A DNA stretch of 64,000 nucleotides from an uncultured Alphaproteobacteria bacterium (GTDB taxonomy: Bacteria; Pseudomonadota; Alphaproteobacteria; Rhodobacterales; Rhodobacteraceae): the NCBI GenBank assembly GCA_929200255.1, contig CAKMYZ010000008.1, positions 1 through 64,000 of the forward strand, read 5' to 3'. Shown here piece by piece: positions 55,786 to 64,000 of the stretch. The translations under genes were made by a program, and so were the position numbers. The notes under the pieces were generated by a model. That model was given only the letters and a program-made list of their open reading frames with translations. It ran no database searches and was not told where the DNA came from. Positions within the stretch are counted from its first letter, which is position 1. The number at the start of each line of letters is the position of its first letter.

Positions 55786-56598
55786 TTAGCCTTTATATGT
55801 GGGGTGAAAGGTGCCATTTTGCGACGGCGTAAAGATTTCACAGCCATCTGCTGTGATCCCGATCGAATGCTCGAACTGAGCGGACAGGGATTTGTCACGG
55901 GTCACGGCTGTCCAATCATCGGCCAGTACTTTGGTTTCCGGGCGGCCCAGATTGATCATCGGTTCAATGGTAAAGAACATGCCTTCCTCAAGCTTGGCAC
56001 CGGTACCGGGGCGGCCATAGTGCAGAACATTTGGCGGCGCATGAAATACGCGGCCCAACCCATGGCCACAGAAGTCGCGAACCACAGACATGCGATGACT
56101 TTCGGCAAACAATTGAATGGCGTAGCCGATATCGCCAAAGGTATTGCCCGGCTTTGCCGCCTCTATCCCCTTCATCAGAGCATCATGTGTGACTTCAATC
56201 AGACGCTCGGCCTTGCGCGACGGCGCGCCCGCCACATACATGCGGCTGGTGTCGCCAAACCATCCATCAACAATGACGGTAACATCAATGTTCAGGATAT
56301 CCCCTGATTTGAGTTTCTTGTCGCCCGGGATGCCGTGGCAGACAACGTGATTGACCGAAATGCAGCTCGCATGCTGATACCCTTTATAGCCAATGGTGGC
56401 AGAGGTTGCGCCGGCATCATCAACCATCTGGGTGATCAAACGGTCAATCTCCCCGGTGGATTGGCCGGGAAGGACATGCGGGGCAATATCGTCAAGGATT
56501 TGCGCGGCCAGTGCGCCCGCCCTTGCCATACCGGCAAAGTCGTCTGGCTGATAAAGGCGAATGCCATCTTTGGTCAGGTGGGCTTTGTTCGTTTCCAC
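55786..56598 (-). CDS. map: Methionine aminopeptidase type I
   Basis: Map (270 aa) removes the initiator Met from nascent proteins. The five metal ligands are visible: Asp in NIDVTVIVDG and GDTSRMY, His in GHGLGRVFH, Glu in FTIEPMIN and Glu in QFEHSIGI. GTG 56598, nine bases after AAAGGA, is the likely start; an ATG at 56631 would add 11 unlike residues. Length is close to the usual 260. Confidence 0.95.
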   Translation of the reverse strand: METNKAHLTKDGIRLYQPDDFAGMARAGALAAQILDDIAPHVLPGQSTGEIDRLITQMVDDAGATSATIGYKGYQHASCISVNHVVCHGIPGDKKLKSGDILNIDVTVIVDGWFGDTSRMYVAGAPSRKAERLIEVTHDALMKGIEAAKPGNTFGDIGYAIQLFAESHRMSVVRDFCGHGLGRVFHAPPNVLHYGRPGTGAKLEEGMFFTIEPMINLGRPETKVLADDWTAVTRDKSLSAQFEHSIGITADGCEIFTPSQNGTFHPTYKG

Positions 56599-56652
56599 GG
56601 GGCCGTGTCCTTTTGCTGCTACCCGGCACATAGGTGAAAATAGCGATGAGTT

Positions 56653-57354
56653 CTAGGCCCGGAAACGGAGAGGCTCTCCCAATGTGATTGCCTGCTGGCT
56701 GATCAGACAGGACTGCGCCAGAACGGTGACACCTGCCGCCGCTGCGCGATCAAACGCGGCCTTATAGGTTGGATCGATATCGCTGGCCAAAGTGACCTCT
56801 GCGCAATCGGTCCGCTGCACCAGATAGAACATGATCGCGCGATGCCCCTCTGCAACCACCTGCGCCAGTTCTGCGAGATGTTTGGCGCCACGCGCGGTCA
56901 CACTGTCGGGAAATTCGGCGACACCTTGCTGCCGGGACAGGGTGACACTTTTCACTTCGACATAGGTATCCGGGCCGGACCCGCTGAGTAGAAAATCGAT
57001 GCGGCTGTTCTGCCCATAGTTTACTTCTGGGCGAACCAGATCATAGGCGGGCAGTCCGGGCACCTCATGCGCCAGCAGCGCTGCCTTCAACGCGCGGTTG
57101 GGGACCGAAGTATCAACCCCGGTGAAATGCCCGTTTTCGTGATCCACAAGGCGCCAGCCGAATTTAAGCTTTTTCTTGGGATCATCGTTGGGTTCCAGCC
57201 AGACCTTCGTGCCCGGTTCTGCCAGCCCCATCATCGACCCAGGGTTGGCGCAATGGGCTGTCACTTCTCGTCCATCCTCTAGCCGCACATCTGCCAGGAA
57301 TCGCTTGTAGCGTCGGATCAATCGGGCAGGGACAAGAGGCGTGGCAAATTCCAT
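56653..57354 (-). CDS. sfsA: SfsA family DNA-binding nuclease-like protein
   Basis: SfsA (233 aa) is a DNA-binding protein first linked to sugar fermentation and described as a nuclease. Typical parts are ARLIRRYKRFLADVRL and HCANPGSMMGLAEPG near the N-terminus, EVNYGQNSRIDFLLSG (about 108-123) and TYVEVKSVTL, which has the PD-(D/E)XK-like pattern. The start ATG 57354 is 102 bases inside a longer frame, whose upstream part is not family-like. It is divergent from the CinA-N-like gene. Confidence 0.93.
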   Translation of the reverse strand: MEFATPLVPARLIRRYKRFLADVRLEDGREVTAHCANPGSMMGLAEPGTKVWLEPNDDPKKKLKFGWRLVDHENGHFTGVDTSVPNRALKAALLAHEVPGLPAYDLVRPEVNYGQNSRIDFLLSGSGPDTYVEVKSVTLSRQQGVAEFPDSVTARGAKHLAELAQVVAEGHRAIMFYLVQRTDCAEVTLASDIDPTYKAAFDRAAAAGVTVLAQSCLISQQAITLGEPLRFRA

Positions 57355-57397
57355 GGCCGCCCCTATAACCTGATTGGCAAGACAGGAGAACCACCAG

Positions 57398-58120
57398 ATG
57401 CCCAACCCGACCGCCGCAATGCTTGTGATTGGTGATGAGATACTGTCGGGCCGCACGCGTGACGCAAATATGCATTATCTGGCGGGCCAACTGACGGCGA
57501 TGGGGATCGACCTGCTAGAGGTTCGCGTGGTGAGCGATAATCATGCTGCGATTGTGATGGCTGTGCAGGCGCTATCTGCCGCATATGACTACGTCTTTAC
57601 CAGTGGCGGCATCGGACCCACACATGACGACATCACCGCTGACTGCATCGCAGCGGCGTTTGAGACGCCCATTGATGTGCGCGACGATGCGCGTGCCCTG
57701 TTGCAGGCACACTATGACCGATCCGGGCAAGCGTTGAACGCAGCACGGCTGCGCATGACCCGTATTCCTGATGGTGCGACACTGATCGACAATCCGGTCA
57801 GCACGGCGCCGGGCTTCATATTGCGCAATGTGCATGTGATGGCGGGTGTGCCATCGGTGTTTCAGGCGATGGTCGCGAGCGTTTTGCCGCTGCTGACAGG
57901 AGGTGAACCACTGTTGTCGCAGAGCCTGCGCATTGTCCGCGGCGAAGGGGATATCGCGGGACCGCTCGCCCTGTTTGCAAAGCAGTTTGCGGATCTTTCT
58001 GTTGGTTCTTATCCGTTCCAGAAGGACGGCGTATACGGTGCCAATATCGTGGTGCGTGGCAGTGATGCGGCACGGTTGGATCAAGCGATGACAGAACTTG
58101 CGGAGATTTTCACAGAATGA
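57398..58120 (+). CDS. CinA N-terminal/MoaB-like protein
   Basis: This 240-aa protein has a molybdopterin-binding (MoCF) domain: AMLVIGDEILSGRTRDANMHYLAGQL (about 5-30) and YVFTSGGIGPTHDDITADCIAAAF (about 61-84). It corresponds to the N-terminal half of CinA without the deamidase domain, so competence or ADP-ribose pyrophosphatase activity cannot be assumed. AGGAG precedes ATG 57398. It overlaps the GNAT gene (ATGA). Confidence 0.87.
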   Translation: MPNPTAAMLVIGDEILSGRTRDANMHYLAGQLTAMGIDLLEVRVVSDNHAAIVMAVQALSAAYDYVFTSGGIGPTHDDITADCIAAAFETPIDVRDDARALLQAHYDRSGQALNAARLRMTRIPDGATLIDNPVSTAPGFILRNVHVMAGVPSVFQAMVASVLPLLTGGEPLLSQSLRIVRGEGDIAGPLALFAKQFADLSVGSYPFQKDGVYGANIVVRGSDAARLDQAMTELAEIFTE

Positions 58121-58842
58121 GCGTGCCCAGTGCCAAGAAGCTCTATGCCATCATCGATGGCACATGGCCTGCCTCGGCCAAGCAAGCGGTTGGGCCATGG
58201 ACTGTCCGACTTGATGGCAGTGGCAGCAGCCGGGTGAGTGCGGCAACAGCAGAGCTGGATGTGACAGAGGGTGACATCGCGCAGGCCGCTGACGCGATGC
58301 GCGAAGCAGGGCAAACTCCGTTATTCATGATCCGTGAAGGCGATGAGGCGCTGGACACAATGCTGGCTGCGCGCGGCTATGTGATCAAGGATCCGGTAAA
58401 TATGTACGCAGCATCCGCCAGGACGATTGCGACGGAGCGCCCCCCACCTGTGACGTCATTTGAGGTCTGGCCTCCACTGGCGGCACAGGTCGAAATATGG
58501 GCCGGGGGTGGCATCGGTCAAGGGCGGCTGGACGTGATGGAGCGGGCGCGGGCGCCAAAGACAACCTTGCTTGGTCGCGCAAACGACAGGCCTGCCGGTA
58601 CAGTCTTTGTAGGTGTTGCTGGTGATTGTGCGATGATCCATGCACTCGAGATTGGTCATGCGCATCGCAGGCAGGGCCTGGCGCGGCATCTGAGCCGTGC
58701 GGCGGCCTTTTGGGCCTTGGATGCGGGTGCAACTTATCTGACCATGGTGACGACCCAGGCAAATGATGGGGCGAATGCGCTCTACACTTCCCTCGGCATG
58801 ACGCTTGTGGGACAGTATCACTATCGCATTTTGACGGAGTGA
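58117..58842 (+). CDS. GNAT family N-acetyltransferase
   Basis: This 241-aa protein has a C-terminal GNAT domain (about 120-241) with the acetyl-CoA loop ALEIGHAHRRQGLARHLSRAAAFWA (about 169-193) and YTSLGMTLVGQYHYR near the end. The N-terminal 110 residues appear to be a second, degenerate copy of the fold. The substrate is unknown. It overlaps the CinA-N-like gene by 4 bp and is followed four bases later by the AhpD-like gene. Confidence 0.87.
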   Translation: MSVPSAKKLYAIIDGTWPASAKQAVGPWTVRLDGSGSSRVSAATAELDVTEGDIAQAADAMREAGQTPLFMIREGDEALDTMLAARGYVIKDPVNMYAASARTIATERPPPVTSFEVWPPLAAQVEIWAGGGIGQGRLDVMERARAPKTTLLGRANDRPAGTVFVGVAGDCAMIHALEIGHAHRRQGLARHLSRAAAFWALDAGATYLTMVTTQANDGANALYTSLGMTLVGQYHYRILTE

Positions 58843-58846
58843 CACC

Positions 58847-59413
58847 TTGACCGACCAACCCACTGCCCTTGATCTTCCGATGATTGATCCGCTGCCCGAT
58901 GAGACGCAGAAGTACTTTGATATCTGCCAGGAAAAGCTGGGGATGGTCCCAAATGTGCTGCAGGCTTATGCCTTTGACATCGACAAGCTGAATGCCTTCA
59001 CCGCACTTTATAACGATGTGATGCTGGCCGAGTCAGGGCTGTCCAAGCTGGAACGCGAAATGATCGCGGTCACTGTGTCGTCAATCAACAAGTGCTACTA
59101 TTGCCTGACCGCACATGGCGCGGCGGTGCGCCAGCTGTCGGGTGATCCGAAATTGGGTGAAATGCTGGTGATGAACTGGCGGGTTGCGTCACTGGATGCG
59201 CGTCAGAAAGCCATGCTGGAGTTCGCCGAATTGATGACCTACGCCAGTGCCAAGATCGATGAGACTGATCGCGACGCGCTGCGACAGGTCGGCTTTTCGG
59301 ATCGTGACATCTGGGACATTGCTGCCGTCACGGGCTTTTACAACATGAGCAATCGTATTGCGTCGGCGACGCAAATGGCGCCGAATGATGCCTACCACGC
59401 GCAGGCGCGATGA
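58847..59413 (+). CDS. AhpD/CMD-like peroxidase-related protein
   Basis: This 188-aa protein resembles peroxidase-related enzymes of the carboxymuconolactone decarboxylase fold. The redox pair is in NKCYYCLTAHGAAVR (about 81-95; CxxC with following His). It would reduce peroxides or act as a thiol adaptor. The start is TTG 58847, four bases after the GNAT stop. The stop overlaps the OmpA-like gene by 4 bp. Confidence 0.87.
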   Translation: MTDQPTALDLPMIDPLPDETQKYFDICQEKLGMVPNVLQAYAFDIDKLNAFTALYNDVMLAESGLSKLEREMIAVTVSSINKCYYCLTAHGAAVRQLSGDPKLGEMLVMNWRVASLDARQKAMLEFAELMTYASAKIDETDRDALRQVGFSDRDIWDIAAVTGFYNMSNRIASATQMAPNDAYHAQAR

Positions 59414-60348
59414 TCCGTTCTCTGGCTGTTTTGATTGCCTTGTGGGCGGGGGCCGTCGGGGCTCAGACGTTGGATTTTCCGTCCAATGCTAGTTTGCAAC
59501 GCGAGGTGGTTCGCCCCGTTGACAGCTACTCCCTGCCGATGGGTATCTGGGACCGGGGTGAGATGCCGGTCCAAACGGTTGAGGGGCGAGTGGTTCAGCA
59601 GGCATGGCGCATAGAAGCGGCATCCTTGACCACGCTGCAATTCGTCCGGCCCTTGCGTGAACAGCTGCGCAACGATCGGTACCGGATCATTTTTGAATGC
59701 CAGACCGAGGCCTGCGGCGGATTTGATTTTCGCTTTGGTGTGGAAACGCTCCCCCCGCCCGAGATGAGGGTCAACATCGGAGATTTCCGGTTCCTTGCCG
59801 CAGAGCGGACCGGGCGAAACGGCCCGGAGTATCTGAGCCTTCTGACCAGTCGGACAGCACAGGCCGGGTTTGTGCAAATCACACATGTTGGTCCGGCGAT
59901 TGCGGATGAACAACCGCTGGTTGTTGCTGCAGCCCCCGCAGTGCGCGCGTCCGGCGCGGTATCGCAGGCGGACATTGCAGCGCAGCTGGATCAAACGGGC
60001 AGCGCAATCCTGCGCGATCTGGCGTTTGAAACCGGCTCTGCCCAACTGGGTACTGAGGACTATGCATCTTTGCAGGCTTTGGCCGACTACCTGCTGACCT
60101 ACCCTGATCGCACGGTTGCCCTTGTCGGCCATACAGATGCCGCCGGCGGGTTGGAAGGCAACATTGCATTGTCGAAGCGGCGTGCAGCCTCGGTATTGGA
60201 ACGGTTGGTCGCGGTCTACGGGGCGGACCGCCGGCAGCTTGAGGCGGAAGGGATGGGATATCTCGCGCCGGTTGCCACGAACCTGACAGAGGATGGTCGC
60301 GAAGCAAACAGACGCGTAGAAGTCATCGTGACCTCAACCAGCGAATAG
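59410..60348 (+). CDS. OmpA-family protein
   Basis: This 312-aa exported protein has a signal peptide (about 1-18; VGAQT) and a C-terminal OmpA domain that binds peptidoglycan: ALVGHTDAAGGLEGNIALSKRRAASVLERL (about 237-266) and EDGREANRRVEVIV. The middle (about 20-180) is beta-rich and unassigned. No lipobox is visible. It overlaps the preceding gene by 4 bp (ATGA) and is convergent with the diguanylate cyclase. Confidence 0.9.
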   Translation: MIRSLAVLIALWAGAVGAQTLDFPSNASLQREVVRPVDSYSLPMGIWDRGEMPVQTVEGRVVQQAWRIEAASLTTLQFVRPLREQLRNDRYRIIFECQTEACGGFDFRFGVETLPPPEMRVNIGDFRFLAAERTGRNGPEYLSLLTSRTAQAGFVQITHVGPAIADEQPLVVAAAPAVRASGAVSQADIAAQLDQTGSAILRDLAFETGSAQLGTEDYASLQALADYLLTYPDRTVALVGHTDAAGGLEGNIALSKRRAASVLERLVAVYGADRRQLEAEGMGYLAPVATNLTEDGREANRRVEVIVTSTSE

Positions 60349-60352
60349 CAGA

Positions 60353-61102
60353 TCACGCAGCGCCACTCGCGACTTGTGCCGCTTCGATGTCGTCAAATAT
60401 GATCATCCGCGCGCGCCCCTGTTGCTTGGCCTGATACAGTGCGTGATCGGCAAAACCAAAAATGTCATCAATCGACCAATCAGCGTTTGTCGTTGCGGCC
60501 CCGATAGAGAGTGTGACGGTCAAAGGGCCGGTTGCATCTGTGCTGAATGAAATCGGCTTGGTCAGGCGTTCTCCAATGGCGCGAGCGTGCACCAGTGTAG
60601 AGGCGTGTAAATAGACAGCAAATTCTTCGCCGCCGATCCGCCCGACAATGTCAGCCTCTCGGATGTTGCGTTTGATGGTGTAAGCGATGCTTTTAAGGCA
60701 TTCGTCGCCAACCTGATGCCCGTAAGTGTCATTGATGACCTTGAACCGGTCAGCGTCGATCATCATGAGCACCCCCTCTTTTTTCTTTGATCTGGCTGTC
60801 GCAGTCAGATCAAAGAAGGTGCGCCGATTATATAATCCTGTTAACCCATCCTCGCGGGACAGGGCCCAAAGGTTCGTTTGCAACTGGACCTGGAAATGGG
60901 TGACGGCAAGAAAGAACGCGACTAAGGGCCCGCTGACGACGACGGAATGCAGAACGAAATAGACGAGATGCCCGTCGCTATGATCATCAATGAAATGATG
61001 AAAGAACCCGCTTGCGGAGGCCAGCAGCCCGATAAGACACAAAAACCGGAGACAGAACCCGATTACAGTTTGCGGTGCCAGCAAACGCATCAATCTTTCC
61101 AT
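60353..61102 (-). CDS. Membrane-bound diguanylate cyclase (GGDEF)
   Basis: This 249-aa protein makes c-di-GMP. Two membrane helices (about 10-32 and 44-70) precede a GGDEF domain from about 80: EDGLTGLYNRRTFFDLTA, MMIDADRFKVINDTYGHQVGD and the active-site GGEEF (about 150). No RxxD inhibitory site is clear. ATG 61102, preceded by GAGGAA, is the likely start; longer frames upstream to 61186 do not fit. Together with the degenerate EAL protein it suggests c-di-GMP signalling. Confidence 0.92.
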   Translation of the reverse strand: MERLMRLLAPQTVIGFCLRFLCLIGLLASASGFFHHFIDDHSDGHLVYFVLHSVVVSGPLVAFFLAVTHFQVQLQTNLWALSREDGLTGLYNRRTFFDLTATARSKKKEGVLMMIDADRFKVINDTYGHQVGDECLKSIAYTIKRNIREADIVGRIGGEEFAVYLHASTLVHARAIGERLTKPISFSTDATGPLTVTLSIGAATTNADWSIDDIFGFADHALYQAKQQGRARMIIFDDIEAAQVASGAA

Positions 61103-61230
61103 GTCGTTCCTCATCCAGACTGTCTGGAAGATAGGAAACATGTGTTGCGATTGGCTTAAGGTAGGCGAACATATTCTGTACCCCACTGCGCGCGCGCGTA
61201 GTTAGGCGCCACCGTACCGTTGCTGGGAGA

Positions 61231-62136
61231 CTACCAAACATCGGGGCCCTTATCAGCAAAGGCATGTGCGAGGAAATCAATAAAGGCGCGCACTTTAGGC
61301 TGCGTAAAGCGGCCCGGTGGGTAAACGGCATAGATGCCTTGTGTCTCTGTTGGCAGGTCAGGGATCGCTTCTTCCACCAAACCGTCGCGCATGGCATCAG
61401 CATAAAGAAAACTTGGCAGGTACGCGATGCCAAGGCCACCAATACAGGCGTTCAAAAGGGACTGCCCATCGTTCACCGTCAACCAGCCTGCGGTGCGTAC
61501 TTGACGCTTTTCACCCGAGGGTGCCGTCAGTTTCCAGACCGCTGAGTTGGCCTGGTTTGAGTAGTGCAACAGTTTGTGTTCATTCAGATCATCGATCTTT
61601 TCGGGGCGGCCGTATTGATCAAAATAGGCCGGAGCCGCGATCATACGTTTGGTTGTGTCGGTCAGCTTGCGCGCGCGCAGGGTACTGTCTTCCAGTTCTC
61701 CGATGCGGACAGCCATGTCAAAACCTTCCGAAATCAGCTCGACATAGCGGTTATTGAGCACCATATTCACGGTGATGTCGGGGAATTCGGCCAGGAAATC
61801 ACCCAGAACGGGCGACAGGTGGTTCACACCAAAGTCGGTTGCGACGCTGATGCGCAGCAGGCCTGATGGGGCGGATTGCATCGAGGTGACCAGCGCGTCG
61901 GCCTCACCGGCATCATTCAAGACACGGCGGGCACGGTCGTAGTAGGCGAGCCCGATTTCCGTCGGGCTGACACGGCGTGTCGTCCGGTTCAGCAGGCGCG
62001 CGCCAAGGCGGGCCTCAAGTGATGAAACATGTTTGGAAACGGCAGATTTGGAGATGCCCATCTTCTTTGCAGCGTCCGTAAACCCACCCTGATCTACAAC
62101 CGTTGCAAAGGCCTCCATTTCAGTCAAACGATCCAT
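61231..62136 (-). CDS. LysR-family transcriptional regulator
   Basis: This 301-aa regulator has a LysR winged helix (about 1-60; EMEAFATVVDQGGFTDAAKKMGISKSAVSKHVSSLEARLGARLLNRTTR) and a type 2 substrate-binding effector domain (about 90-295). It resembles the broad CrgA/AaeR-like group. Genes downstream (the diguanylate cyclase) and the fadH-type gene are on the same strand. The 200-base leader upstream contains CACATA (62151-62156) and TATGTG (62174-62179), a possible autoregulatory dyad. Confidence 0.9.
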   Translation of the reverse strand: MDRLTEMEAFATVVDQGGFTDAAKKMGISKSAVSKHVSSLEARLGARLLNRTTRRVSPTEIGLAYYDRARRVLNDAGEADALVTSMQSAPSGLLRISVATDFGVNHLSPVLGDFLAEFPDITVNMVLNNRYVELISEGFDMAVRIGELEDSTLRARKLTDTTKRMIAAPAYFDQYGRPEKIDDLNEHKLLHYSNQANSAVWKLTAPSGEKRQVRTAGWLTVNDGQSLLNACIGGLGIAYLPSFLYADAMRDGLVEEAIPDLPTETQGIYAVYPPGRFTQPKVRAFIDFLAHAFADKGPDVW

Positions 62137-62283
62137 CTAAAAATCCCAATCACATACGTTACTGCTGGCACCTTATGTGATCTTCAATTCGGGCAGGAAT
62201 GGGACCAATGCCTGACAATATGGCGGTATGAATCCGCTTTGGTGCTTGTCTGGAAACAGCCACTTACTTAGAATTGCCAAAAG

Positions 62284-62311
62284 AAAAAGGGGCTAGCATG
62301 GCCGCTACCCC
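62284..62311 (-). terminator. Terminator of the fadH-type gene
   Basis: On the minus strand GGGGTAGC, a short loop and GCTAGCCCC form a bulged stem, followed by TTTTTCTTTT. It lies just after the stop of the 2,4-dienoyl-CoA reductase gene and is a plausible Rho-independent terminator. Confidence 0.7.
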
Positions 62312-62338
62312 CTCATTGTTGCCCTATTTGGATAAATG

Positions 62339-64000
62339 CTAAAGCGTTGCCGCCAGTCGCGTTCCTTGATCGATTGCGCGCTTGGCGTCCAATTCGGCGG
62401 CGACATCAGCCCCCCCAATCACATGCACATTACGACCCAAAGCAACCAATTCATCTGCCAAGCTGCGCTCTGGCACCTGCCCTGCACAAAGCACGATGGT
62501 GTCGGCCGCAATCACGCGTGGATTCTCGCGGGCTTCTCCCTGGCTGACATGCAGCCCTTCGGCGTCGATCCTTTCATAGTTCACACCACCAACCATCTGC
62601 ACGTTCTTCATCTGAAGTCCCGCACGGTGAATCCAACCTGTTGTCTTGCCCAGACGCTTGCCCAGCTTCTCGGACTTGCGTTGAAGCAGCGTGATCTGCC
62701 GCACAGGTGCTTCGGGCTTCGGGCCTTCCGGGCGCAGGCCGCCGCGTGTCTTTTCGGGGTCACCGACGCCCCATTCTTCAAGCCATAGGTCAAGGTCTCC
62801 TGTCGGGCTATCACCTGTGGCCAGATACTCGGCAACATCAAAGCCGATCCCGCCAGCGCCGATAATGGCCACGTTCTGGCCGACCGCGGCCTTGCTGCGC
62901 AGCACGTCGATATAGGACAGCACATTCGGCCCGTCCTGACCGGGGATCGCGGGGTCGCGTGGGGCCACACCCGTCGCGATGATGATTTCGTCGAAGTCAG
63001 TAAGCGTGGCTGCTGTCGCTGCCGTGCCCAATTGCAGTGCAATACCCGCCTTTTCAACCATAGTGCGATAGTAGTCGACCAGCCCCCAGAACTCTTCTTT
63101 GCCCGGTACCTGCTTGGCCATGTTGAGTTGGCCACCGATTTCATCGGATTTGTCAAAGATGGTGACACTGTGCCCACGCTCTGACGCGGTCAGAGCAGCA
63201 GACAGCCCCGCCGGACCTGCACCGATGACGGCTATCGACTTGCGCGTCTTGGCAGGTAGGATTGTCAATTCGGTTTCATGGCAGGCACGTGGATTTACCA
63301 GGCAGGATGACAACTTACCGCTGAACGTGTGATCAAGGCAGGCTTGGTTACAGGCGATACAAGGCGCAATTTCGCTGGCCTTGCCAGCGGCGGCTTTTGT
63401 CACGAAACCGGCGTCGGCCAAGAATGGCCGCGCCATACTGACCATATCGGCACAACCGTCAGCAAGTACATCTTCGGCGACTTCGGGCGTATTGATCCGG
63501 TTGGAGGTGATGACAGGGATGGTCACCTCGCCCATCAGCTTTTTGGTGACCCAGGCAAAGGCACGCCGCGGTACGGATGTCGCGATTGTGGGGATACGCG
63601 CCTCGTGCCAGCCGATACCGGTGTTGATGATGGTGGCGCCAGCCACTTCAACCGACTTGGCCAATTGCACGACCTCTTCCCAGGTCGAGCCATTGGGCAC
63701 CAGATCGATCATTGAAAGGCGGTAGATCAGGATGGAATCAGTACCAACGGCTTCGCGGGTGCGGCGCACAATCTCAATGGGTAAACGCATGCGGTTCTCA
63801 TAAGAGCCGCCCCAACGGTCGGTGCGCTTGTTGGTGTGGGTCACAAGGAACTGGTTGATGAAATAGCCCTCAGATCCCATCACTTCGACCCCGTCATAGC
63901 CGGCCTCTTTCGCGCGGCCAGCGGCGGTCACGATATCGCTGATCTGCTTCTCGATGCCATCTTCATCCAGTTCCTGCGGTGGGAAGGGAGAGATCGGGGA
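62339..64000 (-). CDS. fadH: 2,4-dienoyl-CoA reductase (NADPH), 5' end cut off
   Basis: This 3' portion (553 codons) of a flavin/Fe-S oxidoreductase reads through the window edge. The visible part starts in the TIM barrel (PISPFPPQEL at 63970-63999, then GYDGVEVMGSEGYFINQFL). The 4Fe-4S ligands lie in CIACNQACLDHTFSGKLSSCLVNPRAC. The NAD(P)-binding domain starts at KSIAVIGAGPAGLSAAL, with a second GAGGIGFDVAEYL. It degrades unsaturated acyl-CoA. An internal GTG at 63931 is not a start because family sequence continues upstream of it. Confidence 0.92.
   Translation of the reverse strand, partial: SPISPFPPQELDEDGIEKQISDIVTAAGRAKEAGYDGVEVMGSEGYFINQFLVTHTNKRTDRWGGSYENRMRLPIEIVRRTREAVGTDSILIYRLSMIDLVPNGSTWEEVVQLAKSVEVAGATIINTGIGWHEARIPTIATSVPRRAFAWVTKKLMGEVTIPVITSNRINTPEVAEDVLADGCADMVSMARPFLADAGFVTKAAAGKASEIAPCIACNQACLDHTFSGKLSSCLVNPRACHETELTILPAKTRKSIAVIGAGPAGLSAALTASERGHSVTIFDKSDEIGGQLNMAKQVPGKEEFWGLVDYYRTMVEKAGIALQLGTAATAATLTDFDEIIIATGVAPRDPAIPGQDGPNVLSYIDVLRSKAAVGQNVAIIGAGGIGFDVAEYLATGDSPTGDLDLWLEEWGVGDPEKTRGGLRPEGPKPEAPVRQITLLQRKSEKLGKRLGKTTGWIHRAGLQMKNVQMVGGVNYERIDAEGLHVSQGEARENPRVIAADTIVLCAGQVPERSLADELVALGRNVHVIGGADVAAELDAKRAIDQGTRLAATL

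Overview
The window looks like chromosomal DNA of a marine Rhodobacterales (Roseobacter-group) alphaproteobacterium. The pointers are a tuf / tRNA-Trp / secE / nusG / rplK / rplA ribosomal block, a Rhodobacterales-style formate dehydrogenase cluster with DUF3305, DUF3306, DUF6494 and DUF6505 companions, a pyrrolysine-free MttB homologue, a TRAP binding protein, a polyprenyl diphosphate synthase and paired phaA-phaB. Genes are densely packed with many ATGA, GTGA and TAATG stop/start overlaps. I see no insertion sequence, prophage, rRNA operon or CRISPR array. Both ends cut genes: the 3' end of tuf at base 1 and the 5' part of a fadH-type gene at base 64000.

Layout. 1-5450: end of tuf, a small accessory block (acetyltransferase, lysophospholipid-acyltransferase-like protein, small membrane protein, sulfotransferase-like protein) interrupting tuf / tRNA-Trp / secE, then secE, nusG, rplK, rplA. 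5539-7744: tungstate ABC transporter tupBCA. 7745-20165: formate dehydrogenase region. A leftward operon (Fe-S protein, DUF6494, Mrp-type ATPase, lipoate-ligase-like protein, DUF6505) and a rightward operon (DUF3305, DUF3306, TorD-like chaperone, 63-aa Tat protein, catalytic subunit, Fe-S subunit, cytochrome b subunit, 42-aa membrane peptide) diverge from a promoter region that carries a perfect GntR-type palindrome; a GntR/FCD regulator closes the cluster. moaD-moaE (47770-48455) would help supply the molybdopterin cofactor. 20579-24842: MFS transporter, an unknown 274-aa protein, an atypical LysR-like regulator and a gene-poor stretch. 24843-29020: phosphoglucomutase, a LysR regulator divergent from an MttB-family methyltransferase.

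29038-39968 is the most unusual part: a leftward run of nine closely spaced genes. In transcription order these are a membrane-anchored Hanks-type Ser/Thr kinase with an extracytoplasmic PDZ-like region, an FHA protein, a PP2C phosphatase, three dynamin-like or P-loop GTPases, a small protein resembling Roadblock/LC7 regulators, an unknown 252-aa protein, and a haloacetate-dehalogenase-like hydrolase. The gene content suggests a phospho-signalling module that controls membrane-acting GTPases. I know of no described system with this composition, but no search was possible.

40510-64000 is mostly housekeeping: ABC-2 transporter, S49 peptidase, FolM-like SDR, uvrC, pgsA, moaDE, tag, a degenerate EAL protein, phaAB, DUF465 and DUF2007 proteins, tRNA methyltransferase-like protein, polyprenyl synthase, orphan TRAP DctP, map, sfsA, a CinA-N/MoaB-like protein, GNAT, AhpD-like and OmpA-like proteins, a diguanylate cyclase, a LysR regulator and a partial 2,4-dienoyl-CoA reductase.
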